A stretch of 64,000 nt of DNA. Origin: Armatimonadota bacterium. GTDB taxonomy: Bacteria; Armatimonadota; Fimbriimonadia; Fimbriimonadales; Fimbriimonadaceae. The DNA lies in assembly GCA_029781035.1 (NCBI GenBank), contig JAKOXK010000064.1:1-64000 (forward strand), given 5' to 3'. The notes below the pieces were generated by a model that was not told the origin of the DNA, searched no databases, and saw only the letters and a program-made list of their open reading frames with translations. Below, in pieces: positions 50,394-58,798 of this stretch (its first letter is position 1; every line of letters begins with the position of its first letter). Both the position numbers and the translations under genes were made by a program.

Positions 50394-52103
50394 ATGAAAG
50401 AGGGGATCCACGCACTCGCAGCCCTCATGTTCTGGGCAGGGATCGTGCTCGGTCTGCGGGGCTTGCTGCTCGCGGCCAGGTTGATCTTCAAGCCGCCAGG
50501 GATGGACAGGCACGCTACTGCCGTTGGCCTGGGCTGGAGCATGGGTCTCGGCGGGGCCGGGATTCTGATCGGCGAAGGGCTCTTCCCACCTCATGGGCTG
50601 GGGATCCCCGTCGCGTGGCCAGCTCTGGCAGTCCAAGTCTGGCTCTCGGTCTTCTGTGCGATCGTCGCCCTCGTCACTTTCTTTCAGGCCGTGAGCGGCA
50701 GTCGGGAAAGCCGTCGTTGGCTCGTGCCGGTTCTTTGGGCGGCGGCGTCCGCAGGCTGTTGGCTCCTGCCTCGGGCCAATCCCAAACCGGTCGAGTTCCT
50801 GACGGGGCATATCTTCATGAGCCCCTCGAGTCTCGGTGCCGTCGCCACCCTTGCTGTGGCGGCCGTGACCGCCATCTCGTTGGCCTCGAGGTCGGCCCGG
50901 GCGAAGGGCATCGTGGCCACCGTCGCCACCCAACTTGGACTCCTCGTCGGTTGCGTCGTCTTCGGTCTCCCCTTCCTCTTCCTCCTTGTCACGAGTTTCA
51001 AAGAAGACCAAGACATGTCCAGCCCGCACGGCATCGTGTGGATTCCGCGAGTCAAGCAGACCGCGCCGGTCCTCGACCCTGAGAGCCCTTACTACGAGGC
51101 GCCGTACAAAGGCATGACGGTGCAGGCAGACCTGGAGAAAGCGAATCCCGACGGGACGCTGACCCTCCGCATCGCCCATCCGCTTTACTTCGGAGGCTTC
51201 ACCTTCAACGTACCCAAGGCCCAAGCCAAGCAGATCCCACGGGACATGGAACTCGTGACCGCCAAGCTGGACGGCCAGGATGTCGAAGGCGTCATCTTCC
51301 AAAAGCTCCCCGACGGCAGCCAAGACGTCGAGATCCTCAAGCCCGTGTCCATGAAGGGACAGCGCCACACTTTCGCTCCCAAAACCACCGCTTTTGTCCG
51401 TCCTATGAGCCTGCGCTGGAAGAACTATGTCGAGGCGCTCGAATACCTGCCGCCCGAGGCCGACTACGGCTGGGTCTACCTCCGCAACACGCTCTGGCTC
51501 GTCGTCATGAACGTCCTCGGAACGCTCGTCTCGTGCAGCCTGGTCGCCTACGCATTCGCGAGGCTGCGGTTCCCCGGCCGGGACGTCCTTTTCAAGATCA
51601 TGCTCAGCACCATGATGCTGCCCGCGGCGGTCACGCTCCTCCCCCAGTTCCTCATCTTCCGCTCGTTCGGGTGGATCGACTCGCTCAAGCCGATGTGGGT
51701 CACCGCTTGGTTTGGCTCGGCGTTCATGGTCTTCATGCTCCGCCAGTTTTTCGAGCAGGTGCCCTACGAACTCGAAGACGCCGCCAAGATCGACGGCTGC
51801 AGTTACCTGCGCTCGCTTTGGTCCGTCATGCTCCCCCAGGTCAAGCCGGCCCTGGCGGTCATCGCGATCATGACCTTCATGGGTGCATGGAACAACTTTA
51901 TGGGGCCGCTCGTTTACTCGTCCTCGCCGGAAACCCTGCCGATCTCCTATGCCGTGCAGCTCTTCAACGGCGACCGCAACACCGAGCCGGGCTTGCTCAT
52001 GGCGTTCGTCACGATGTCGCTCGTGCCGGTCGTCGCGCTCTTTGCCTTCGCCCAGCGGTTCTTCATCGAGGGCGCCTCGCTCAGCGGTTTCGGCGGTCGG
52101 TAG
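50394..52103 (+). CDS. Sugar ABC transporter permease (MalG/UgpE type) with N-terminal membrane extension
   Basis: A 569-residue permease, about twice the usual 280. The C-terminal half is standard MalG-type: LRNTLWLVVMNVLGTLVSC, MMLPAAVTLLPQFLIF, and the EAA loop EDAAKIDGCSYLRSLWSVML (about residue 462). The N-terminus adds several helices (about residues 5-200), and an external insertion of roughly 130 residues follows the first core helix (from SFKEDQDMSSPHG to about YVEALEYLP). The ATG at 50394 has GGAAG upstream. It pairs with the fused permease to form the channel; an ATPase (MsmX-like) must come from elsewhere. Confidence 0.87.
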   Translation: MKEGIHALAALMFWAGIVLGLRGLLLAARLIFKPPGMDRHATAVGLGWSMGLGGAGILIGEGLFPPHGLGIPVAWPALAVQVWLSVFCAIVALVTFFQAVSGSRESRRWLVPVLWAAASAGCWLLPRANPKPVEFLTGHIFMSPSSLGAVATLAVAAVTAISLASRSARAKGIVATVATQLGLLVGCVVFGLPFLFLLVTSFKEDQDMSSPHGIVWIPRVKQTAPVLDPESPYYEAPYKGMTVQADLEKANPDGTLTLRIAHPLYFGGFTFNVPKAQAKQIPRDMELVTAKLDGQDVEGVIFQKLPDGSQDVEILKPVSMKGQRHTFAPKTTAFVRPMSLRWKNYVEALEYLPPEADYGWVYLRNTLWLVVMNVLGTLVSCSLVAYAFARLRFPGRDVLFKIMLSTMMLPAAVTLLPQFLIFRSFGWIDSLKPMWVTAWFGSAFMVFMLRQFFEQVPYELEDAAKIDGCSYLRSLWSVMLPQVKPALAVIAIMTFMGAWNNFMGPLVYSSSPETLPISYAVQLFNGDRNTEPGLLMAFVTMSLVPVVALFAFAQRFFIEGASLSGFGGR

Positions 52104-52112
52104 ATTCCGGTT

Positions 52113-52241
52113 TCCCCTCCTCGTCCGATGATTGTGCAGATGAGGAAGGGGCTAGGGGATGGAGGTCCGAAGCGCCCTTTCTCCACCCCCAACCCCCTCC
52201 TCATCGTCGGGGCACGAGCCATCCCCGAAGACGAGGAGGGG
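52113..52241. repeat. Inverted-repeat element including dispersed 58-bp repeat, copy B
   Basis: The first 58 bp match the element at 36409-36467 at about 85%. CCCCTCCTCGTC (52114-52125) is exactly inverted at 52230-52241 (GACGAGGAGGGG), so the whole 129-bp segment could fold into a large hairpin. It lies between the convergent permease and fucosidase genes and may also end transcription of both. Confidence 0.6.
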
Positions 52242-52252
52242 GCTCCGGACAC

Positions 52253-53506
52253 CTAGCCCGGTGCGCGGAAGACGCCGAGCTTGTACGCGTCTTTGTCCAA
52301 GGTCAGCCGCACGATCGTGTCGGTTTCCCCCTTGCTCTCGCCGGTCAGCGTCCAAAAGTTGAGGTCGGTCGCCAGCTTCACGGTGCCTGGCGTCAGGCAC
52401 TCGACCTTCCTCACCTTCGCCGGGAGGGCCTGAAAGGCGACGCGGCCACCCTTCCAGTCCAGTAAGTGCACGTAGACCTCCTTGCCCTTGCACGTAGCGC
52501 CGCCCCAGGCGCCGTTCTTCCAGGGGCCGCCGCGCGTGCCGTAGACGCTGCTTCCGTACTTCTTCAGCCAGGCGCCGAGCTCGCGCAAGCGGTCAGCCTG
52601 ACGCGGCTCGATGCGTCCGTCCGGCATCGGCCCGACGTTCAGCAGCAGGTTGCCGTCGCCCGTCACGGTCTCGACGAGAATGTGCAAGACCTCGGGCAGG
52701 GACTTCATCCGATCGTCGGGCTTCCACGCCCACTGCGTGCAGAGCGTCATGCACGTCTCCCAAGCCCGACCCCGCTGGAAGCCGCCCACCCGCTGCTCGG
52801 GCGTGTCGTAGTCGCCGGTGCCGCCCTTGCCGATCCGGTCGTTGACCACCAGCGCCGGGTCCAGGTTCCAGAGGAACTGCCGCAAGTCGGTCGCCATCTG
52901 CATCGTGTAGGGGTGCTCCCACTGGCCGTCGAACCACAACATCTTCAGGTGATAGTTCTTGACAAGTTCGGTCAGCTGGACCTTGACGTATTTCATGTAC
53001 GCCGGCATGTCGGGGCGCGGCTTCATCGTCGTGCCGCCCGGGCTGCCGGTGGGGTAGAGCGGGTTGTGCCAGTCGAGGATGGAGTAGTAGCTGCACATGG
53101 CCAGCCCGTGCTTCTTGGCCGCCGCCGCGATCGCGCCCATCACGTCCCTTTTGAACGGCGTGTGAGCGATGGTGTAGTCCGTCTGCTTGCTCGGCCACAG
53201 GCAGAAGCCGTCGTGGTGCTTGGCGGTCGGCACGACGTACTTGAACCCTGCCTGGGCGGCGAGTTTCATCCAAGCTTCGGCGTCGAACTGGGTCGGATCG
53301 AAGGTCTTGTAGAGGTTGTCGTACTCCTCGACCGGCACCTCCTGGCCGCGCGACCATCCGATCTCGGTGCCCTTTTGGCTGACCGGTCCCCAGTGGATGA
53401 ACATCCCGACGCGGGCGGCGCGGAACCATGCCAGGCGCTGCTCTTGGTGGGCGGGTGTCTCCTGCATTTGTCCGATTGTGGCGGCGAGCACGAGGGCGGC
53501 GAGCAT
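52253..53506 (-). CDS. Alpha-L-fucosidase (GH29)
   Basis: A 417-residue GH29 enzyme with an N-terminal export signal (MLAALVLAATIGQM). Family segments are ARVGMFIHWGPVSQKGTEIGW, YVVPTAKHHDGFCLWPS, the nucleophile Asp in LKMLWFDGQWEHP (about residue 192) and GDGNLLLNVGPMPDGRI. It hydrolyses alpha-L-fucosyl linkages outside the cell by a retaining mechanism. It is convergent with the ABC genes, so it is not in the glucan operon. A 21-bp-period array lies just upstream of its start. Confidence 0.92.
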   Translation of the reverse strand: MLAALVLAATIGQMQETPAHQEQRLAWFRAARVGMFIHWGPVSQKGTEIGWSRGQEVPVEEYDNLYKTFDPTQFDAEAWMKLAAQAGFKYVVPTAKHHDGFCLWPSKQTDYTIAHTPFKRDVMGAIAAAAKKHGLAMCSYYSILDWHNPLYPTGSPGGTTMKPRPDMPAYMKYVKVQLTELVKNYHLKMLWFDGQWEHPYTMQMATDLRQFLWNLDPALVVNDRIGKGGTGDYDTPEQRVGGFQRGRAWETCMTLCTQWAWKPDDRMKSLPEVLHILVETVTGDGNLLLNVGPMPDGRIEPRQADRLRELGAWLKKYGSSVYGTRGGPWKNGAWGGATCKGKEVYVHLLDWKGGRVAFQALPAKVRKVECLTPGTVKLATDLNFWTLTGESKGETDTIVRLTLDKDAYKLGVFRAPG

Positions 53507-53586
53507 GCCTTTTAACCTGGCACGGTTTTGCGCCGAGGGGCATGACCGGCGTCACGTGGCGTTCGCCGGAGCGGATTTTCCGCCCG

Positions 53587-53712
53587 GAAAGCCCCTGCCG
53601 CTGTCCGGAAAAATGGTCGCGGCGGACAGAAAAGTCTTCCCGGCGGACAGAAAAATGGTCGCGGTGGACGGAAAAACGGTCCCGGCGGACGGAAAAGTGG
53701 TCCCGGCGCCTG
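53587..53712. repeat. 21-bp-period array, locus 4 (6 units)
   Basis: Units beginning GAAAA(A/G)TGGTC(G/C)CGGC start at 53587 (degenerate), 53608, 53629, 53650, 53671 and 53692, exactly 21 bp apart. The plus strand encodes heptads SRRTEKW/SRRTEKS, similar in pattern to the RRTEELF heptads of locus 3. It lies in the divergent region between the fucosidase and FN3 genes. Confidence 0.85.
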
Positions 53713-53804
53713 ACGCGGAGGTTTTTCCAAGGGCTACAGAAAAGTCAAGTTAGGCCGAGAATCCCCGTTGAGCCGCCCCGAAAGGTCGGCCAAGGAAGAA
53801 GACA

Positions 53805-54443
53805 ATGGGACAGAACAACTGGCAAAAGCGGAACGACGCCGACTTGGCCCAAGCGGCTCACCAGGCTTACACGACCATCAGCGCCAACCTCTTGGCGTAC
53901 GGCGCCTCGAACACGCTGGCCACCGCCCTCGACACGGCCGTCACCGGCTTTGACGGCAGCATCACCAACGCGACCGCCGCGCGGGCGGCTTCTCTGGCGG
54001 CGACCCAAGCCAAGGCCGCGGACAAGGCCACGGTGGTGGACGCGCTGAACGCGATCGGGGCGGTGATCTACAACAACCCGACGGTTTCGCCCGAGATGCT
54101 GGTGGCGGCGGGCTACGCGGTGCACGACACGAGCGGGACGAAAGTGGTGCCGCAAGAGCCGACCGGCCTGCTGGCGACGCCCTATGCGAACAGCACCGTG
54201 GAACTGGAATGGAACCGCAACGGGAACCCGGGCTCTGTCACGTTCTTGATCGAGACGAGCACCGACAACCTGAACTGGACGATCCTGCTGACGACGACCA
54301 AAGCGCGACTGACGGTAAGCGGCTTTACGCCGGGTGCGCAGGCTTGGTTCCGCGTGAGCGCGACGGCGAACGGCATCGTCTCGCTGCCTTCGAACACGGC
54401 CGTCATCTATCCGAGCGGCGGGCAGCAGTTGAAGGTGGCGTAA
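53805..54443 (+). CDS. Fibronectin type III domain protein
   Basis: A 212-residue protein. The helical N-terminal half (about residues 1-105) is Ala-rich, with ATQAKAADKATVVDALNAIG. A single FN3-like beta domain follows (PTGLLATPYANSTVELEWNR ... FLIETSTDNLNWTILLTTT ... AWFRVSATANG). There is no signal peptide. Similar small helix-plus-FN3 proteins occur in Planctomycetes and Verrucomicrobia without assigned function. AAGGAAG precedes the ATG. The gene ends immediately before a large inverted-repeat element. Confidence 0.7.
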   Translation: MGQNNWQKRNDADLAQAAHQAYTTISANLLAYGASNTLATALDTAVTGFDGSITNATAARAASLAATQAKAADKATVVDALNAIGAVIYNNPTVSPEMLVAAGYAVHDTSGTKVVPQEPTGLLATPYANSTVELEWNRNGNPGSVTFLIETSTDNLNWTILLTTTKARLTVSGFTPGAQAWFRVSATANGIVSLPSNTAVIYPSGGQQLKVA

Positions 54444-54565
54444 GGGAGCAGCGCGCGTCCTCGCGCGCCGGGGCGCTCTCTGAGCGCCCCCAGACCTCAC
54501 GCGCGGGGCGTGGATCTATTCAAGCGCTGCAAGCGCTTGGGCGCGCGAGGACGCGCGCTGCTCCC
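54444..54565. repeat. 122-bp element with perfect 26-bp terminal inverted repeats
   Basis: A 26-bp sequence beginning GGGAGCAGCGCGCGTCCTCG (54444-54469) is perfectly inverted at 54540-54565. Between the arms lie two further hairpins (GGGGCGCTC/GAGCGCCCC and CAAGCGC/GCGCTTG). It starts at the base after the FN3 stop codon and ends 3 bp before the cyclophilin stop, so it fills the whole gap between the convergent genes. It could be a bidirectional terminator or a MITE-like non-autonomous element. Confidence 0.75.
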
Positions 54566-54568
54566 GGG

Positions 54569-55252
54569 TCACTTGACCGGCCACTTTTCGATCTTGACCG
54601 ACTTGAGCAGGACGGCCTTTTTGGGGTCGACCTTGCCGTTCAGGTTCTGGTCGGTCGGGCCCGTCGCGACGATCTTGTCGGCGACGTCCATGCCTTGGAC
54701 GACCTTGCCGAAGGCGGAGTAGTGTCCGTTGAGGAACGAGGAGTCCTTGACGACGATGAAGAACTGGCAGCCTCCCGAGTTTGGTTGGCCGGTGTTGGCC
54801 ATGCTGACGATGCCGCGGACGTGGTCGATGTCGTTGAACTCGTCAGGAGCGGTGTACTCGTTGCCGCCACTGCCCCAAGCATCGGCCTTGGACATGTCTT
54901 TCGAGAGCGGGTCGCCGCCCTGGACCATGAATCCGGGCATGCAGCGGTGGAAGCGGGTGCCGTTGTACACGCCGTCGTTGGCGAGCTTCATGAAGTTGCC
55001 GACGTTCTTGGGCGCGCGGTCCAGATAGAACATGATGACGATCTTGCCCATGCTGGTGTCGAGCACGGCCACGTCGTCGCCATCCTTCGGCTTGTCGGCG
55101 AGCGGAGGCAGGGCGGGGGGCGTGTCCTGTTTTTGCTCAGTCGGCGGAGGCGTCGTCGAGTCGTCCTTCTTTTGGTCGTTCGTCGGGGAGCAACCCTGGG
55201 CGAACATCAACGCCAAAGCGGCGGAAAGGATCCATGCGGACCGGCGGAACAT
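54569..55252 (-). CDS. Cyclophilin-type peptidyl-prolyl isomerase, lipoprotein-like
   Basis: A 227-residue protein: export signal with a possible lipobox (LALMFAQGC), a Pro/Lys/Asp-rich linker to about residue 60, and a cyclophilin domain (FYLDRAPKNVGNFMKLANDG, GTRFHRCMPGFMVQGGDP, GGCQFFIVVKDSSFLNGHYSAFG). It accelerates cis-trans proline isomerisation of exported proteins. CATAAT lies 7 nt before the ATG, so the mRNA is probably leaderless. A paralogue is at 58082-58723. Confidence 0.88.
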   Translation of the reverse strand: MFRRSAWILSAALALMFAQGCSPTNDQKKDDSTTPPPTEQKQDTPPALPPLADKPKDGDDVAVLDTSMGKIVIMFYLDRAPKNVGNFMKLANDGVYNGTRFHRCMPGFMVQGGDPLSKDMSKADAWGSGGNEYTAPDEFNDIDHVRGIVSMANTGQPNSGGCQFFIVVKDSSFLNGHYSAFGKVVQGMDVADKIVATGPTDQNLNGKVDPKKAVLLKSVKIEKWPVK

Positions 55253-55259
55253 GCCTGGG

Positions 55260-55265
55260 ATTATG
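55260..55265 (-). promoter_or_regulatory. -10 box of cyclophilin gene 1, leaderless spacing
   Basis: Minus-strand CATAAT (5 of 6 to consensus) with 7 nt to the ATG at 55252, the same spacing as at the second cyclophilin and the dCMP deaminase genes. Confidence 0.55.
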
Positions 55266-55287
55266 CACTGTCGCGACTTGGCGAGGC

Positions 55288-55323
55288 AAAAAGAGCGGGC
55301 CCAACCAGAAGCCGGGCCCGCTC
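55288..55323 (-). terminator. Intrinsic terminator of the subtilase gene
   Basis: On the minus strand a 10-bp stem (GAGCGGGCCC / GGGCCCGCTC) with an 11-nt loop is followed by CTTTTTG, the best U-tract seen at any hairpin in this window. It lies 6 bp beyond the subtilase stop codon. Confidence 0.85.
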
Positions 55324-55328
55324 ACGCG

Positions 55329-57935
55329 TCACGGGTTCACGAACCAGCGCGTGTGGTCCAGCTTGCTCGCCCAACTGGTCTGGGCGGGCAGGGTCTGGTT
55401 CCGCTCGAAGTACACCGCGGCCTTCACCTCGCCGGTGGCCTGATCCACGAAGCGGCTGAGGTCACCGGTGCCGTCGGCGTTGACGGCGCTGTCGCCGGAG
55501 GTGGCGGCCGTGTCGGAGACCAGCTCATAGTCGCCGATGGCGTAGTTCCAGTAGAGCACCTTCATGTGGACGTTGCTCAAGTTGGACTCGCCCTCCGCGA
55601 CGAGATTGAGCCGAGTGGGGTTGGCGACGGGGCTCTGGCCGGTGACGACGACGCCGCTTTGGACATAGGCTTGGTTCGTGGCTTGGAGCGGGGCGCGAAG
55701 GGCGACGTAGCTGTTGTCGCTCTTGGCGAGCTCGGTGATGCCGCCACTGACGATGCTGAGCGGCTTGTAGGACGACAGGGTGCTGGGTAGGATGCTCGAA
55801 ACGACTCCGCTGACGACCAGGCCGAAGTCGGCGTCCATTTCCGTGGTCTCTGTGTGGCCGTCTTGAACCAGGGCGTCGGCCGAGACCGTCACCGTCCAGA
55901 CTCCAGGTTGCGGGTTGTTGATCCAGACGTTCTGAAGGGTGTTGCGGGTGTCGGCGCCGCCGCCTGCAGCAGTCACGTTCGGGGCGTCGGTGGTTGCGAG
56001 CATGCCGTTGTTGCCGTAGTAGCCGATTCCGGTCGGGTCCGTCACATGAAGCGTGAGCGTGTTGACACGGGTGGGGTTGGCGTTAGGCGCGGCCCAGTAG
56101 TCGGTGTAGTCGAGGGTCGCCTTGAACGACGGCGTGCCCGGAGCGACATAAAGCCGGTACGTCTTCGACTGCATGTTCTGGAGCAAGTCAGACTCGTCGA
56201 CGACGAACGTGGAGTTCCGGACGTCGTAGATGTTCTGGACGTTGGGCAGGCCCCATCCTTGGATCCTTCTTTCGATGTCGTTTTGCGTGTTCGGGTACGT
56301 CATGGCTTGATTGATGACCATGGCGCGCGCGGTCGAACTGTGGGCTCGGTTGTCGAAGACCGTCGCTCCCAGGCAGGTGTTGCCGAAGATTCCATCGCCC
56401 CACATCTGATAGAACAGGCCGAAGCAGCCCGCCGACATCGGCGTTGCCGCGCTCGTCCCGCTGAATCCGGTCGTGTAGGCAGTGTCCGAAGTGTTGGTCG
56501 GACAGAAGATCGAGTCGTAGTAGAAGCACAGTTCGGGCTTCATGCGCCCATCGGCAGCGGGGCCTGTGCTGGCGCCGCTGTTCCAACGGTCGTCGGCGAG
56601 GTTTTGGTTGTCGATGTGGTACACGCCTCCGATCGAGACGATGTTCTTCGCCCAAGCTTGCGGCCGGACGCTGGAATTGTTGCCGTAGTTGCTCATCGAC
56701 TGACATATGAGCAGGTCAGTCTTGAAGATGATCTCGTCCATGTAAGAGGAGATCGTGGTGTAGGAGCCGGTCAGGGAATCGCCCCAGCTGTTCGACTCGA
56801 TCACGCAGTGGTAGGTGTTGACCGTGTCCTGGGTCAGGCTCAGCCGCTGGGCACCGGTCCATCCTGTCGAATAAGTCGTGAACACGCCTTGCGCGTCAGG
56901 AAGCATGCCTTTGCCCTGGCCGTTGGCTTTCCCGCTCCCGAACACGATGCCGGTGGTCGAGGAGCCATGGCTCGTGTCGGAACTATTGTTGCGGACAGTC
57001 ACATGACCGACGAAATCCTGGTGCGTGGCGCGGAATCCGCCATCGATGACTTGCGCGTTGACTCCTTGTCCGGAATAGCCGGCCACAGCCTGGATGGTGT
57101 CGGCACCCGTGATCGCCCTCACGTTGTTCATGTCTGGCTCAGGTCGACCCTTAAGATCCATGAAGAGGAGGCCGTTGACTGCCGCGACTTGGGGGACAGC
57201 CTTTGGCTCAAGGCGGACTTCCATGATCGTGCCAGCATCCGGGCAAGCCAGGACGACCCCGCCAAGTGCCTGAATGTCCCGAGCGACCGCCTGCTTCCTT
57301 ACTCGGTCGTCGCCGGCGATCTGGACGTTGTACTCCGCAGTCGTGAGAGTAGCGTGCGCAATGCCCGCAACGAGGGACTCGTCCAGACGCCAAGCTGGTT
57401 CAAGCGGTCCGACCCACCGGACGAAGGGCATCGCCCGGATCTCCGGAATCCTCTGCGGCGGGACTTGGACGACATAGGCGTTGTCTGGAAGGTAGTTCTC
57501 GATGACTCCTCCCGCGGCTTGAATCATCGACCGGTACTCCTCAAGGGGCTGGGAAACAAACTGAACAACGAACATCTCGTTTCCGTCCCTTGCTTTCAGG
57601 CTTGATGGAACGGTGGGCACGCCCTTGAGCGGATCAAACGAGCCTGCTCGTAACCGCAATTCCCCCGAACTCGTCGCGACCCGTTCGAGCGAGCCATCCC
57701 GACCTGTGACTGCGTAGAACTGTTGCTTGGAAGACGACGATCCCTCGTCCCAGACAACGACCTTCGTGTCCGAATGGGGGATCGAGAGGGTCCGCAGACC
57801 CGTGACATTCGAGTCGGTTTGTCGCAAGACGATCGAGCCAAGCAAGACCCTCGATCCGTCGGACATGCGGTCCACACGAGCGGTTAGTGAGCCGCTCGAG
57901 GTCAAAACGACGAGGGCAGCAAGCATCAGGTTCAT
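55329..57935 (-). CDS. Secreted subtilisin-like serine protease (S8)
   Basis: An 868-residue exported protease with a short signal peptide (MNLMLAALVVLTSSGSLTA). A propeptide-like region (FVVQFVSQPLEEYRSMIQ) runs to about 280. The catalytic Asp is in NAQVIDGGFRATHQDF (about 296), the His in DTSHGSSTTGIVFGSG (about 322) and the Ser in GFSGTSAATPMSAG (about 492), followed by beta-rich C-terminal domains. The ATG at 57935 is chosen because GGAG lies 6-7 nt upstream and the signal peptide begins there; a longer frame adds a Cys-rich stretch without homology. Substrates are unknown, and it probably digests extracellular protein. Confidence 0.88.
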   Translation of the reverse strand: MNLMLAALVVLTSSGSLTARVDRMSDGSRVLLGSIVLRQTDSNVTGLRTLSIPHSDTKVVVWDEGSSSSKQQFYAVTGRDGSLERVATSSGELRLRAGSFDPLKGVPTVPSSLKARDGNEMFVVQFVSQPLEEYRSMIQAAGGVIENYLPDNAYVVQVPPQRIPEIRAMPFVRWVGPLEPAWRLDESLVAGIAHATLTTAEYNVQIAGDDRVRKQAVARDIQALGGVVLACPDAGTIMEVRLEPKAVPQVAAVNGLLFMDLKGRPEPDMNNVRAITGADTIQAVAGYSGQGVNAQVIDGGFRATHQDFVGHVTVRNNSSDTSHGSSTTGIVFGSGKANGQGKGMLPDAQGVFTTYSTGWTGAQRLSLTQDTVNTYHCVIESNSWGDSLTGSYTTISSYMDEIIFKTDLLICQSMSNYGNNSSVRPQAWAKNIVSIGGVYHIDNQNLADDRWNSGASTGPAADGRMKPELCFYYDSIFCPTNTSDTAYTTGFSGTSAATPMSAGCFGLFYQMWGDGIFGNTCLGATVFDNRAHSSTARAMVINQAMTYPNTQNDIERRIQGWGLPNVQNIYDVRNSTFVVDESDLLQNMQSKTYRLYVAPGTPSFKATLDYTDYWAAPNANPTRVNTLTLHVTDPTGIGYYGNNGMLATTDAPNVTAAGGGADTRNTLQNVWINNPQPGVWTVTVSADALVQDGHTETTEMDADFGLVVSGVVSSILPSTLSSYKPLSIVSGGITELAKSDNSYVALRAPLQATNQAYVQSGVVVTGQSPVANPTRLNLVAEGESNLSNVHMKVLYWNYAIGDYELVSDTAATSGDSAVNADGTGDLSRFVDQATGEVKAAVYFERNQTLPAQTSWASKLDHTRWFVNP

Positions 57936-58068
57936 CAAAAACTCCGACACACCAGAGCGCTTCGCGCACCGATGACACCTACAGTATGCCAAAGAAAACT
58001 CTAATGATGCGTCGGTACAGCATTCCTGACAGGCAATGGGGGTAATCCCCTGCTCCTGCGCGAGGTGG

Positions 58069-58074
58069 CATAAT
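58069..58074 (+). promoter_or_regulatory. -10 box of cyclophilin gene 2, leaderless spacing
   Basis: CATAAT with 7 nt to the GTG at 58082. Confidence 0.55.
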
Positions 58075-58081
58075 CTGCGCT

Positions 58082-58723
58082 GTGAACGCCGCCCTTCTCG
58101 CTCTTTCTTTGGTGACTGTGGGAGGCTTTCCCAAGGAACCAGTCACGATGCAAGACAGCACCCACCTCGGCCAGACCGCAGCTCCCGATGCCCCCACGCC
58201 AGCCAAGGGCGAGGAAGTGGCGGTGATCAAGACCGACAAGGGCGAGTTTGTCCTCAAGTTCTTCCCCGAAAAGGCACCGAAGCACGTTGAGAGCTTCAAG
58301 AAGCTCGTCAATGACGGGTTCTACAACGGAACACGCTTCCACCGGTGCATACCAGGGTTCATGATCCAAGGTGGCGATCCGTTGACCAAAGACCTGTCTA
58401 AGTCCGACATGTGGGGCACGGGAGGGCCGGACTTTTCGCTCAAGGCTGAGTTCAACGATGTGAGCCACAAGCGCGGAATCTTGAGCATGGCCCGGTCGTC
58501 GGACCCGGATTCGGCCGGCAGTCAGTTCTTCGTCGTGGTCAAGGACAGCACGTTCCTCGACCACAATTACACGGCGTTCGGCATTGTCGTCAAAGGCATG
58601 GACGTGGTCGACAGAATCGTGGCGACTGGCCCGACGGGACGCGGCGAGAACGGTCGTGTGGATCCGGCAAAGGCCGTTGTCATCGAAAAGGCTGAGATCA
58701 AGACTTGGCCGCTTTCCGAATGA
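58082..58723 (+). CDS. Cyclophilin-type peptidyl-prolyl isomerase, exported
   Basis: A 213-residue protein starting at a GTG, with a short hydrophobic leader (NAALLALSLVTVGGF) and a cyclophilin domain (FFPEKAPKHVESFKKLVNDG, GTRFHRCIPGFMIQGGDP, GSQFFVVVKDSTFLDHNYTAFG). It is close in sequence to the cyclophilin at 54569-55252 but lacks the Cys lipobox and the long linker, so it may be soluble outside the membrane. The predicted mRNA is leaderless. Confidence 0.87.
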   Translation: MNAALLALSLVTVGGFPKEPVTMQDSTHLGQTAAPDAPTPAKGEEVAVIKTDKGEFVLKFFPEKAPKHVESFKKLVNDGFYNGTRFHRCIPGFMIQGGDPLTKDLSKSDMWGTGGPDFSLKAEFNDVSHKRGILSMARSSDPDSAGSQFFVVVKDSTFLDHNYTAFGIVVKGMDVVDRIVATGPTGRGENGRVDPAKAVVIEKAEIKTWPLSE

Positions 58724-58785
58724 TCAGGCTTCGAGTGGGTTGTGCCCGAAGACTCAGTCGTCTTTGGGTACAAGCCTCCTTCCCG

Positions 58786-58791
58786 CATAAT
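58786..58791 (+). promoter_or_regulatory. -10 box of the dCMP deaminase gene, leaderless spacing
   Basis: CATAAT with 7 nt to the ATG at 58799. Confidence 0.55.
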
Positions 58792-58798
58792 CACCGTC

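Noticed and set aside
54444-54565. A full insertion sequence at the large inverted repeat
   Set aside because: There is no transposase frame inside the 122 bp, and I could not identify a target-site duplication.
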